From Piper betle (taxonomy: Eukaryota > Streptophyta > Magnoliopsida > Piperales > Piperaceae): a stretch of 64,000 bases of DNA. Of this stretch, positions 9,815 through 21,250 are shown one piece after another (within the stretch, counting starts at the first letter, position 1; the number at the start of each line of letters is the position of its first letter). The stretch covers positions 1 to 64,000 of the forward strand of contig JAURVB010004843.1 of assembly GCA_033002965.1 (NCBI GenBank), given 5' to 3'. Below the pieces are notes generated by a model that saw only the letters and a program-made list of their open reading frames with translations, was not told where the DNA came from and made no database searches. The position numbers and the translations under genes were made by a program.

Positions 9815-10525
9815 AGGAGGTGCCACCGTGAGATCTTTTAATTCAATCTTACATCTAGTACCTATTAGTATAAAATCATATTTATTATTTGGTATGAACT
9901 ATACATCTTTAATTTAGTAAATCACTTTTTAAAAAATAACTTAAACTATTATATTGTATTTTAGGTAATAGCTTTACAAATGATATTAGAACCTCCTGAT
10001 TTTATTTTATATGATGGGTTGGGCTAAAGATTGACTAAGTTGTCAATCGCAGGCTAAAAAGTCGTGAGCCAGGGCTAGCAACGAACCAAATGTAAGAATT
10101 TCAAGAATTTTAATGACGAAATTTTTTAAGGTAGGTAGATTGTGAGATCCTGCAACTTACTTTCATATGTAATATTTACTGGAAAAGATCATATTTATTA
10201 GTAGAAGTGAGAATAAACTATAGATCCTTAATTTAGTTAACCAATTTTAAAGAGATGACTTAACTTATTATACTACAGTTTGGGCCGGGTAATTACAGTC
10301 ATTCTAAGGGCAAGTGATGGGTCAAGTGTAAGAATTTTAGGAACAGAATTTTTAAAGTGGGTAAATAATTATGAAATCTCTCAACCTAGTCTCACATCTG
10401 ATACCTACTAGAATAAAATCTTGTTTATTAGTGAGAATAAACTATAAATTTTTAAATTAGTTAACTATTTTAAAAAGGTGATTTATCTACATTATATTAT
10501 ACTTTAGGCCGAGTCATTTTAAGGG
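9815..10525 (+). repeat. Three diverged tandem copies of a dispersed repeat
   Basis: Related segments at about 9820-9975, 10110-10300 and 10320-10520 share the order ACATCTAGTACCTATTAG, then a run like AAATC(A/T)T(A/G)TTTATTAGT, GTGAGAATAAACTATA and TTTAATTTAGTTAA, then a tail like TTATACTTTAGGCCG. The same family occurs in inverted orientation in the NAC intron at about 50700-51105. This is probably a decayed small LTR-type element. No coding capacity seen. Confidence 0.6.
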
Positions 10526-11859
10526 CAAGAGCTTATAGAGAAGGGAGGAACAGTGCAACTATAACTCCTTGCGAGAAGAGCAATATTGTTGCAATTTGCT
10601 CCAACCAATTATGAGAGGTTAGCAGCCACAGTATTCCACCAACATTAAGCAAAAGATGAATCGTTTCTCCATAAGCTACCTACATATATTCTTAGAAATG
10701 GACGGCCTCACACAGTGTGACTATTTTAATAACAAAATTAAAAAATAAAGTTTTTACGTATGCACTCTATATAGTTCAGTTTTTATACTTCATATTACGG
10801 CAATTTGAGGCAGCATAAATCTTACCTTTTTATTTTTTTAAATTTTTTGGCATGTATATCATAAGAAAGGGATTCTATAAATACAAATTAAGTTATTTTG
10901 ACCTCGGCTAAAATCAAAGTTATTATTTGAATACTAGTAGATTTGAATCAAATTAGAAGACAAACGAGTCAATCTGACCTAAGTAATACTCAACTAACTT
11001 GAATCGCTCCATAAGCACCACACCCGTAGTTGCACATCTTCCATTAGTTACTCATCTGTTGGATGCGTAATTTTAATTCTCAAGTGTTGTCTGTAGCCAA
11101 TTCGATCCGGTATACTTCATACCTTCTTCAAATCTAGTATGATTTTATGCATTCTTATCATATAAATTCTTTCTTACTTTTTTAATATAATTTTTTTCCA
11201 AAACCTGTTTTTTTAAAAAATATGGCGAAGATTAAGCGCGTTAATTTGAATCAAGAAACTAAAATAAATTACTTACTTAAGAATTTGCAGCAGATAAAAT
11301 CGTTCAGGTCATAGTGAAATCATTGATTGTAAGCTACTATTATCCAAACAGTTAGAGCTATCAACAAGAAGTGGCGTTCAAAGTACCAGAAATAATTTTC
11401 AAATTTGTTATTTTGCACTGACCATAGTACACATATATATAGAGAATGAAGAGGTGACCGTTATAATCAGAATGAATGGTAACTTTTTAATCTGATGACT
11501 ATTCTTTAGAAGGTTGTAACTTGTAAAAAAGGTATAACATTTAGCCAACGAGTGGGTGAAATGAAATTAATTAAGAATTTCTAATATATGGTATATTAAC
11601 ATGTGTTTAATTAAATATTAATTATAAAAAATATTTTTAATGTCTAATAAGCATTTTATTTATAATTTTAAAATTAGATTGAATAAAAAACATCTAATAC
11701 TCAGTATAAATTACGTAGTGTGTTAATCGAGATAGTTTATAAACTTTTGGCCGGGTCAATTCGGATAAGCCCACTTGGAATACAGGTGTGCCATGGGTCC
11801 CACACGAGATGGGTGTGGATAAATGTATATGGGCCTTCGGCCCATTTCAAAAGTTCTAT
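10526..11859. other. AT-rich intergenic region, no gene seen
   Basis: No supported coding region. The last roughly 100 bases (11760-11859) are the likely promoter and upstream region of the next gene. Confidence 0.4.
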
Positions 11860-12066
11860 TTGGGCCCAAAGGCCCAGCCCAATTCTCCACTCCTCTTCTC
11901 CCCCGACCACCCTCTCCCGCCCGCCGCCGCCGCCGCCGTCGTCGCCGGCGAGATCCAGGTAAGCCATCCCTACTGCCATGGCCGGCGATTGGGTTCATCT
12001 GATTTGCCGATCCGCCCTTTTTTTTTATTTCGCTCGCCATTTTTTTGTGATGGTAAATGGTTGCAG

Positions 12067-15000
12067 ATGAGGGAGGAGGTCGTGGGGGTGGAGCCGCCGT
12101 CTCCGGCGAGGTACATCGTAGGGGCGGCGATCATGATGGTGGGCGTGGTGCTTCCCTTGGTCTACATGATGTTTCGCAACAAGCGCTCCCCGTCTTCTTC
12201 CTCTTTCGCCAAGCAGACGTAGGTCGTGTTTTCTGTGGTTCTTTTTTTTTTACAATTGGAATCGATAATTGGTTGATCATAAATCTTTGATTAGGTTATC
12301 TGAAATGAATCTGTTTTTTCTCCCTATATGTGAATGATAGGCTAGATGAAACATGGAGGCATTGATGATTAATTTCAATCGGCTTAATTGGTGCCTAGCA
12401 AATGCTATTAAAGGGGGTTAGTAAAACCGTGAATCTAATTTACATTGTTAAAGCATATTGATGGCAAAAATAATATTTCACTTTAAATCTACCATGAATG
12501 AGATTATAGTTTAGCGAGTTTAAATTGTAAATCTAGTGTAAATCTTATTTCACCTTCTGTTTTTTTGACCCACAAGCCTGCGAGTCAGATTGGAAGGGTA
12601 GGAGGTGTGTAATGACTTGTAGTGTTTTTGGGCTCGACTGTAAATCGTATATACGATTCACACTTAAAAAACTGACCTTACTAATTCGTTATTCTAGATT
12701 TATAACCTAGATTCACATGTGTAAATGAGATTGTTAGATTCACTAACCCCCCAAATGTTGGAGGGATTCTATAGTTAAAGATTTTTTCCTATAATGGAGT
12801 GGAAATGGTTACTGTAACACCCCAATTTGATTCACCTATTGAATCGAACCAAGGCATTACACGAACACCATTTCACATTGAAGGTAGCCAACTACCTTGA
12901 ACCTAAAATGGGTCCCGAAGGATCGGAAATTCGTTTGAGGTGGTTAAGAAGAAGGGCAAAAAGAAAAGAGAAAAGAAAACTAAGACACCCAAGCAAAAGA
13001 AAATAAACAACAACATCACAATGAATGATAAGCTTGCAATGATATCTAGGGCTGGGGCTTAACAAAAAGGGGAAATCATGTATGAGCAACAATATCATAT
13101 TTACAAAGGAAACTCAAAATTTTAATGAAATTTGGGCAGAGTTTCTCCTATAAATAGGACATTGGAGACAATTCACTTGCAGTACATTACAATACATCAA
13201 CCATAATTCCACTTTTCAGAAGGGATCTTACCTCAATATTTTAATCGTCATGTTTTGGGACTTGGAAAAACCTGCAAAACCCATTAGAGCTCTATACCCT
13301 AGAGTTTTCAACTTGCAAATAAGTTCATTTCACATTGCATAATATTTATTAAACAACTTCATCACATAACAAGCCAAAAACTTATATATATCTATACATA
13401 ATTTGCATAGCCCTTTAAACACAAATATATCTCAAACATAACACAAAAGAAGGGTCAATGATCACAAAAGCACAACCACAACCAAAAATCGAGGAGCACA
13501 CAAGCCACCGCCACATGAATTAGCATCGATCCAAGTATCTACGTGGGCAAACGCTAGGGAACCTCTCCTACATAATAATAAAAAGGAATCAAACTGGCAA
13601 ATGAGTATGAGAATACCAATGGAATTATATCAAACACACTCCAAGAGAAATATCTCATAAAGGGCATAAATGAGAATCAACCTGATTGGCCAATTAGAAA
13701 ACAACCCTCCAAACAAATATAACATAACATAACTACCAGAATTATCCATTAGCAAAACATAACAAAAATATATAAAAGCCCTCTCCAGCCTTCAAATTAT
13801 CTCCTCCATCATGCTCATATGGGAAGCCAGCTCGAGAATTAACACTATGGTCATCTCTTCACACATCCGGATATGTGTTGTTTAAACAGTACCCTTATCA
13901 AATACATTGCCTAGGGTTTGGGGAGCACACGATGAGCATGCTATACATAATTCCCAAGATCACTCAAACAATAAAGACAAATCATACGTACATACATATT
14001 GGGCATAGGAAGGGATTTCATATAATATGCGCCGAAGTGACTTCTTGGTGGATCTTTATTTTCAAAATTTATATCAAGAGATCTTTATCCTTAATGTTTT
14101 ATTAATCACCGATTAAATCGAATTAACACTATGGCCATTTCTCCACACATCCGGATATGTGCCATTTAAATGGTACCTTTATCAAATACACTGCCTAGGG
14201 GCTTGGGGAGCATATTATGAACGTGCTATACATAATTCCCAAAATGATAAAAACAAATTATATGCGTACAAATTGGGCATAGGAAGGGATTTTATATAAT
14301 ATGGGCCGAAGTAATTTTTTGGTAGATCTTCATTATCAAAATTTATATCAAGAGATCTTATCCTTAATGTTATATTAATCACCGATTAAATCGAATTAAC
14401 ACTATGGCCATTTCTCCACACATCCGGATATGTGCCATTTAAATGGTACCTTTATCAAATACACTGCCTAGGGGCTTGGGGAGCATATTATGAACGTGCT
14501 ATACATAATTCCCAAAATGATAAAAACAAATTATATGCGTACAAATTGGGCATAGGAAGGGATTTTATATAATATGGGCCGAAGTAACTTTTTGGTAGAT
14601 CTTCATTATCAAAATTTATATCAAGAGATCTTATCCTTAATGTTTTATTAATCGCCGATTAAACCAATGAAGTGGACCTAGGGTAGGTGGGATCAAATAA
14701 AACTCCACCAACCTTATCCTACGATTTGAAATCTAATAACAAACTCTCACATGGTGCCAAACAATAAATCAAGTAAAGAGATGTCCTAATGGACCTGATT
14801 TGGAAAGCCCGTAGGGCATAACTACCAGCGAGCTCCACCATGCACCTAAAAGGGAAAAATCACTAAGATTACAAAAAATATGAAAGCATGTATGTTTGTA
14901 ATGGTGTGTGATAACTTAAGCATACAAGACTATGAATGTTCCCAACCCACAACAAAACAAGAGAACAACACAAGCCAAATCTCATTACATAACCAACATA

Positions 15001-17912
15001 CATAATTCATACACAAGAGAAGCTATCCAAACCAATTGAATAAGCCCTTAAGTGAAACTTAGACATTGCATAAAAAGTGCTTTTCAAGACTAAAAATAGC
15101 TAAAAATAAAAATGAAGTAATATGGCATTTACATACATAATTGTATCACAACTTACTCTTTCAAAATTTTAGTTAAATCTTAGTTAACTAATTACACAAG
15201 TCCTAATATATTTTATGAGTTGGTATTATCACCTCATGATTAATTACATCTATTCTAGATGATTAGGCATTAGTTTCTAACTTGATTTTTGAGTGCCTAA
15301 TTAATTATCTCTGAATTCGGATTTTAAATTAGTCAATTCTAAAATGACCTTAAACTTCATTTTAACCTTCAATTTCAGTTTTAGAAGCTCCCTATGGTCA
15401 TTAGTAACTTAGTTTAGGTGATTTAAATTAAAACAAGTGAGTTCTAAACAGCCAAACAAATTTCTTCTTTAAAATTCCAATTTTTCAGTAAACTTTTACT
15501 TAGGCACCCAAAACTCAAATCTTAATTCAATTCAGCCCCCAAAACCCTTAAACAACTTCTAATCCAACTTTGGTGAAATTCGGATTTAAGTCAAAATTAT
15601 TTCAAAAAGAGATGAATTTGGCTTCTATACAACTCCAAACCTCAATTCCTTTTAGCCCACACCATATTATATCAACAAGAATCTTAAACAGCATAATTAA
15701 TCCACAACAACAACAATTTGATAAGAAACACATCAAGTCATACATAAAATTCAAAACTTTAGAGTAGAACATGCCATGCAAGAAACTATAAGGAAAGCTT
15801 TAAATCAACACAAACAAGCATACATACACGAATTACAGCAAATTCCCACCCAATGATGCAAGAAATTAAGATATGAATGCGAGGAAAGAAAACAAAAGAG
15901 AAGATGGAAGGAACTTCTAGCCCAAAAGAGATCAAATTGAGGAAGAATCAAGTTGAAGAAGCCAAAATCCAAAGCTTTTAATGGTGTTCGAGGGGCAAAA
16001 GCTGGTGGGGAAGAATGGGGAGAAAGGGGGTTACCCCCTTCATTTTTTTCTGAAACAAGGATGGGCTTTGTGTATTTTCCAAATTAGGGGGTTTTTTTTT
16101 GGGCAAACAAAGCTAAGAAAAGATTTCAAAGTTTGGGCTTTCAAGAGTTCCTTCGCGACAAACTTAAACTGGAAAAAAATAAACTAAACTTGACTGGACC
16201 AAAGAAGAAAAGCCTAAAACAAACACAAGACTTGCCTTGTTTATGGATATTAGATACCCACTCAACTAAACTCCACCGCAATTGCTAAATGAACGCACAA
16301 ACATAACACAAGACATTTTGGGCCTACAACACAACCTTGGTAACACACAAAGCCCAACCAATTCCGTAACACATATCGATCCACAGAAGGGAGCAGTTCA
16401 TATGTTATTTAATTGGTGATCCAACCAACATGGAGAACACTGGCCAGAGGCATGGTTTTTACAACACTTTTCTGAAAGCAATTGATCATAAACTTGAATT
16501 AGGTTCATTGAAATGGCTTTTTATAGTTTTGAATCTGTGTTTCCTTGTGCAAATGAAAGGCTAGTTGAAACTGAGATGGTTGCTTATGTTGTAGGCGTTG
16601 ATGATTAACTCCAATCAGCTAAGTGGTGCATAGTAATTGCTATTTAAATGTTTGAGGGATTGTGTATTTAAAAATCTGTTCATTCCTATCGAGAAATGGA
16701 AATGGTTTCATTTGTTTAAAGAATTGATCGTTATGTTTAATTAGGTTGTTTGAAATGGCTTCATAGGGCTGTGAATCTGTTTTTCCCTGTGTGAGTGATT
16801 GGCTGGATGAAACTGAGATGGTGTTGCATATATTGGAGGCGTTGATGGTTAACTTCATTTTGCTTAAGTGATGCCTAGTGTTTGCTATTTAAATGTTGGA
16901 GGGATTGATGGTTAACTTCGCTTGACTTATGCCTAGTAATTGCTATTTGAGTGTTGGAGGGGTTGGTCATTAACTTCGATTAGCCTAACCAATGCCTAGT
17001 AATGGCTTTTTAGATGGACTTAATCCAATGATGAGATCCAAATCGTTTGAGGTTAAAAAAATTGAAAGCTCTATGCAAATACACAATTCAAATTTCATAA
17101 TGATCACTTCTTTTTTTAAACAACTTGCCTACTAGTTGATCAAGTTGATTAAATATAGAATGGGTTAACAATGAAATTGATTTCATTATGTTGAAGAGTT
17201 CAAGTTTTTAAATGTCGTTGACTGTTTTCTTATGGTGTTCTAATTTAAATTGTTGTAGGATGGGGAGTTTAGGTAGTTAATATAAATTAGAAATTGCTTT
17301 TGTAAAAGTTGAAGCTATCCATGTTACTTGTACAAGTCTTTAAATACAATGTCTGTGTTTGACTTCTAAGTAATGGAATTTGATCATATTGAATGGAGAC
17401 AACTCTGTAGTTGTAGGATAGAACTTACAACAATTGTTTCTTATTATTTTAGTATATCCATGATATGATTTTTATAAGTGGGATGCTTACATAAGTTGTA
17501 ACATATGATTATAGAGCTACCTGGCTACCTCTCTTGAGATAAATTCTCGATGTTGTGATACATTCTTCTTATTTGAATGCTTTGATCTACTAGTAGGTGA
17601 AATGTTAAGAGGACATGAAGTGCTCAGTGCTCATTTTGCAAGGGACAACTGGTAGGAACGGCATTTTAGGTGATTGTTTCTGTACGCAGATCTTAAATGT
17701 GTTTCTTTTTAGCTTTGAATGGGTGGTGTTTCTTAATTGGAGTGTCCTCTAGTAAACAGTAATGTGTTGGCATCAGCGAACCTAATTTTTCGTAGGGATT
17801 AGAGGGAATATTTCATTTTATATTTTTCTGATGTATGTTACATATCATGATTATGGTTTTAATTTCTAAACCCATTTATACTGGTGCTTGTAGGAGTAAA
17901 GGTTTGATCTAG
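12067..17912 (+). CDS. Small (56-residue) single-pass membrane protein, conserved plant type
   Basis: Proposed structure: a 5' UTR exon ending at 11958 (CCAG|GTAAGC), exon 2 from 12065 AG| with ATG at 12067 to 12218 (CAGAC|GTAGGT), and exon 3 from 17894 (TTGTAG|GAG) with TAG at 17910-17912. The spliced product starts MREEVVGVEPPSPARY, has one hydrophobic helix at residues 16-36 and a basic flank (RNKR), and ends ..SFAKQTSKGLI. If intron 2 is not removed, translation stops at the TAG at 12220-12222 with an almost identical 51-residue product. The pattern (acidic N-terminus, one helix, serine-rich basic tail) matches a widespread but uncharacterised plant membrane microprotein as I recall it. 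No biochemical role can be assigned. The 5.7-kb second intron contains a long LTR-like insertion and local repeats. Exon 3 is the least certain part. Confidence 0.6.
12813..16371. mobile_element. Long LTR-like insertion in intron 2 of the small membrane protein gene
   Basis: The left end is TGTAACACCCC at 12813 and the right end CCGTAACA near 16371, the TG..CA form typical of long LTRs of Tekay/Del-like Ty3 elements. Flanking intron sequence on either side belongs to the same local repeat family (12306-12420 and 16500-17010), supporting an insertion. A TATA-like CTATAAATAGG lies at about 13148. No protein domains were found inside, so a solo LTR or non-autonomous element is likely. Flanking 5-mers (GTTAC and CATAT) do not match, so the right edge or the solo-LTR model may be wrong. 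Confidence 0.5.
13837..14660 (+). repeat. Internal triplication (about 273-284 bp unit)
   Basis: Copies begin at AATTAACACTATGG (13837, 14121, 14394). The second and third are nearly identical with a 273-bp period; the first is older and more diverged. Each contains CACACATCCGGATATGTG and ACTGCCTAGGG-like landmarks. The array lies wholly inside the LTR-like insertion. Confidence 0.9.
16500..17010 (+). repeat. Diverged local repeats flanking the insertion
   Basis: A unit with GAATCTGTTTTTCC, then GGCTGGATGAAACTGAGATGG, GGCGTTGATG and TGCCTAGTAATTGCTATTT occurs at about 16530-16650 and 16775-16895. Shortened copies lie at 16896-17010, and one copy lies left of the LTR-like insertion at 12306-12420. 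The intron was already repetitive before the insertion. Confidence 0.7.
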
Positions 17913-18370
17913 TAGACGAGAAGGGAGGACGAATGTAACTGAAGTGTATACATTTTGTGGGTTGGTTGGACTGGGCACTTACTACAACTGCTGTCAGTCT
18001 CTTGGTTGTGGTAAGCTGTATGGCAATGTTAATACCAGATGGATGAATGATTGAATATGAGCATGAAGCTCAGATTTCTCCCTTCCTTACGGAAAGTAGT
18101 GAACGGTTTTATAATTCAGAACAAAGTTATACAGTTCATTGGATTTTTCATTAATGTGATCTTTGAAGTTATAAGAATTTTGTACTGGCACTAATACCTT
18201 ATCTGGGCATTCATACTGAATTATAGAGCAACTGAGCATTGGCGTTGGTGTCGACCTAAAAGATTTACAATGAAACATTCATTGAACAGGTTATCCAAAT
18301 CTTGTACAGTATACAACGTTGGCGTTGTAGATCTACTTCTTATATATAGATTAAATGCTTTCCTCTTGTA
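17913..18370 (+). other. Probable 3' UTR of the small membrane protein gene
   Basis: Sequence after the proposed stop at 17912 has no open frame of note and would form the terminal exon's UTR. The polyadenylation site is not certain. Confidence 0.35.
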
Positions 18371-18611
18371 CCAATAAATCTAGATTTGCGGGTTATTCGT
18401 TTTTATATTAAAGAAAAGAAAGAAGAAAAAAGACTAATAGGTAGGACTTCTTTAATATTCACCTGGCAATTCAAATTACCACCTCTTTAATATTGTAGCA
18501 CTTTTCTTAGGTGCAGCAGGGTTAAGTAACCTGTTTTTCTGTTACGTTTTTGTTCTATGATTTTATAAACAAATGGAATTCTTTCAGATGGGCCCTAAAT
18601 TAGGGTCTGTG

Positions 18612-18656
18612 CCAGATGCCCTTCCTGACTATCGTACAAATCAGATCTGTGGTTCA
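18612..18656 (+). repeat. Left copy of flanking direct repeat (putative LINE target duplication)
   Basis: CAGATGCCCTTCCTGACT and the following ACAAATCAGATCTGTGGTT recur with a few changes at 19711-19756, on the other side of the LINE. It could be a long target-site duplication or two copies of a pre-existing repeat. Confidence 0.5.
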
Positions 18657-19700
18657 AACACAGATCAAACTAGCCCACTTTCATTGCCTCTCATTGTGTC
18701 CATGAGGATCGCAAAATTAGATTTATTGCCGAAGAAGGGACTCCCCTTATTAAATAGTGCCCCTTGTGTATGGAATCATATGAAAACCGGGATCATGTAT
18801 GTCCCTTTAAAGTGCTCGTGTAGTTTACATGCATGGTGGCAAATCTTCCACGAAGGCCACCTCTAACATCTGAGTGCTCTTTTGCCATGAGGATTGATTG
18901 GCAGTTCGCTTTGTGTACTTAAAACTCATATTCTAACGTTCTTGTAAAATTTTCTTCATCACCTTGCCTTTATTTGGTATGAGTATAATCTTTCAAGGTA
19001 TTTTAAACTCATCAAGAAGCTCTTGTTTCATCAATTATCTCTGAGGTTTAATTAGTCTGAGTTGTTTTTAAGCAAAAGTTAAAATTTTTGGTTAATGTTT
19101 ATTTGATTGTTCTGGAATTACACGAAAGAAATATAAAATTTGGAGGTCAAGTAATTTCTCTGTGTTTGGATATCTTGAAATTTAATGAAAAGAAATTTTA
19201 ATTTTAGTCAAAATAATTCTATATAAAAATTTTATAAAATAATATTTCTTCATAAAAAATTTTAAAAAAATATGAGAAATTTTGGGACGCACATGTTCAT
19301 AAGAAGAAATATTTCATTTTATCTTATTTTTTTACTATTCAAATATACAAAAAATAATTTTAATTTTCATGTTATTATTTTATTGTATTTTCATTTCCTA
19401 CAAAATTTTTTTCCCATTTACATACTTTCATGCAAACCAAAGAGACTCTTAAACACTACCTGCTTACAAACTTTTAGATGTAATTTTCATTCTTCTTGCC
19501 TTCGTTGGTTGTAGCTTGCGTTAGTTGTAATCTTTCCTTTTTTGAGTTCAAATTGAATTTTGACTTTATAAAAAAATGTAATTATTGGGGAAGTCTGCTT
19601 GGCAGAGACTCTATAGTTTATCAATTTGTGTCATTATTGTTTTTAACGAAAATTGTGATTTATCTTTTATTACCTTTGTAAGGCTAATTTTGTAGGATCA
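18649..19700 (+). mobile_element. 5'-truncated LINE (non-LTR retrotransposon), 3' end only
   Basis: The sequence matches, in opposite orientation, the 3' part of the LINE in the SAS10 intron (about 24240 down to 23600). It encodes a decayed RT zinc-binding (zf-RVT) segment: APCVWNHMKTGIM, then KCSCSLHAWWQIFHEGHL at 18770-18865. It is followed by the shared 3' UTR-like sequence ending in a stretch that includes TTTATAAAAAAATG near 19565. It is flanked by a long imperfect direct repeat, as expected for a truncated LINE insertion. No intact coding frame. Confidence 0.7.
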
Positions 19701-19710
19701 AATTTTATGG

Positions 19711-19756
19711 ACAGATGCCTTGCTTGACTATCATACAAATCAAATATGTGGTTTAT
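19711..19756 (+). repeat. Right copy of flanking direct repeat
   Basis: CAGATGCCTTGCTTGACT and ACAAATCAAATATGTGGTT match the left copy at 18612-18656 with a handful of differences. Confidence 0.5.
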
Positions 19757-20740
19757 CATTTTATTATATTTTATATAAATAGTTATATTAAAAATATATA
19801 AATTATTATATTTTATATAAATTATTGAGCTTCGAATCAAATCGAATAAAGCATAGGTACAATCATGCTCACTTGATTCGAGTCAAGCTTTTACTCTGGA
19901 CAAAATCAAGCCAAACCTCGGTGACCATAATCTTGATCGAGTTGTCAACACCACTATGTAGGGCTAAGACCGAACCAAATTTTAAAAATAGAGATTTCAT
20001 ACCAAACTAACCCAAAATTTTCCCTGAACCAAAATTATTAAAACTATACCAAACTTATTTATTAATTTAATAACAAATAAAACTAAAACATGATTTTATC
20101 GTTATAATCACATTCAAAAATATTCTATATATAGATATTTTATATCTCAAATAAATTACAAATAAATCAAAAAATATAAATAATAACCAATATAAAACAT
20201 TATTATTATTATTATTATTATTATTTTATTCTTTCAATTTTAGAACCGATTCAATTTCCAACCAAATTATTAAGCACTTAGAAAATTTTTCTAAAGTTTC
20301 AACCTGATCACAAAAAATGCATTGTAGCAACCTCAACATTTTATATGATATGAAACTAATTTTCATGAACTCGTGACCACTCAGATCATATGAGACAACT
20401 CTTAGTAGAATTATTACTCAAAAGGCTCCCTCTCCCTAATCTGATTGCTGACATGAAGCTATATACCACAAGGATATATTTATCATTCATTAGCTTTATC
20501 CAAATTGTGGTACCACAATGCACGGAATCCTCGATCTTTATTGAGAGGACTAAGGATGTATTATCACTCTTTACAACACAAACACGTATAGAGAAAAGAC
20601 GCACTTGAGTTGTCTACGATAATAATATGTTTCGAAACAAAAAAATATACTGCACTGCCCACTCTAGCTCATACTCTGTGAGAGGATATGTTATAAAACA
20701 ACAAAGGGGAAAAATGTAAAAATAATAATGATAACAGGGA
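19757..20740. other. AT-rich intergenic region with a (TTA)n microsatellite
   Basis: No gene recognised. A trinucleotide run (ATT/TTA, about 8 units) lies at 20202-20226. The GATTCGAGTCAAGC-type stretches near 19860-19900 resemble common plant repeat debris. Confidence 0.5.
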
Positions 20741-21250
20741 TTGGTTTTGAATAATCCAATTTCTTCAAACAGTTAACACAGTTTCTCACCCTTTTCGTTT
20801 CTCCCCATCAATGAGGCTTTCATATAATGCTAAGATTCAAGCAAGGAACCATGCTGCGAAAATCAAAATTGTTGGCTTAAACATGGGTTTCATGTCTGCC
20901 TATTAAGTTACAGAGTTAGCCTACAACTTCAAGCATAAATCTATCCATAACTAGGGTCCTAAGTTACATAACAAACAACGCAAGTTCTGCCAGGTATGTA
21001 CAGTTAACAAGCTGCATCAAAATAGACAAAGATAACTTACGGAAAAATACGGGCAGACCTTTAGGGGATCCATTCATTGCTTGCTAGTAAACTCACTTTC
21101 GGCTTCAAAAATATTTTTCACGATAGCACTAGCATAGAATGATTAAATTTGAAGATTTCTGTAGATTGAACACTAAACTCACTGGGTTTCTTGTTAAGAC
21201 CCAACTTTCTAACCTTCATCTAGATCTCCATAGGTAAATAGAACAGGGAA

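Noticed and set aside
11737..12040. Minus-strand frames opposite the small membrane protein exon
   Set aside because: Antisense of the 5' UTR CCG repeats; low complexity.
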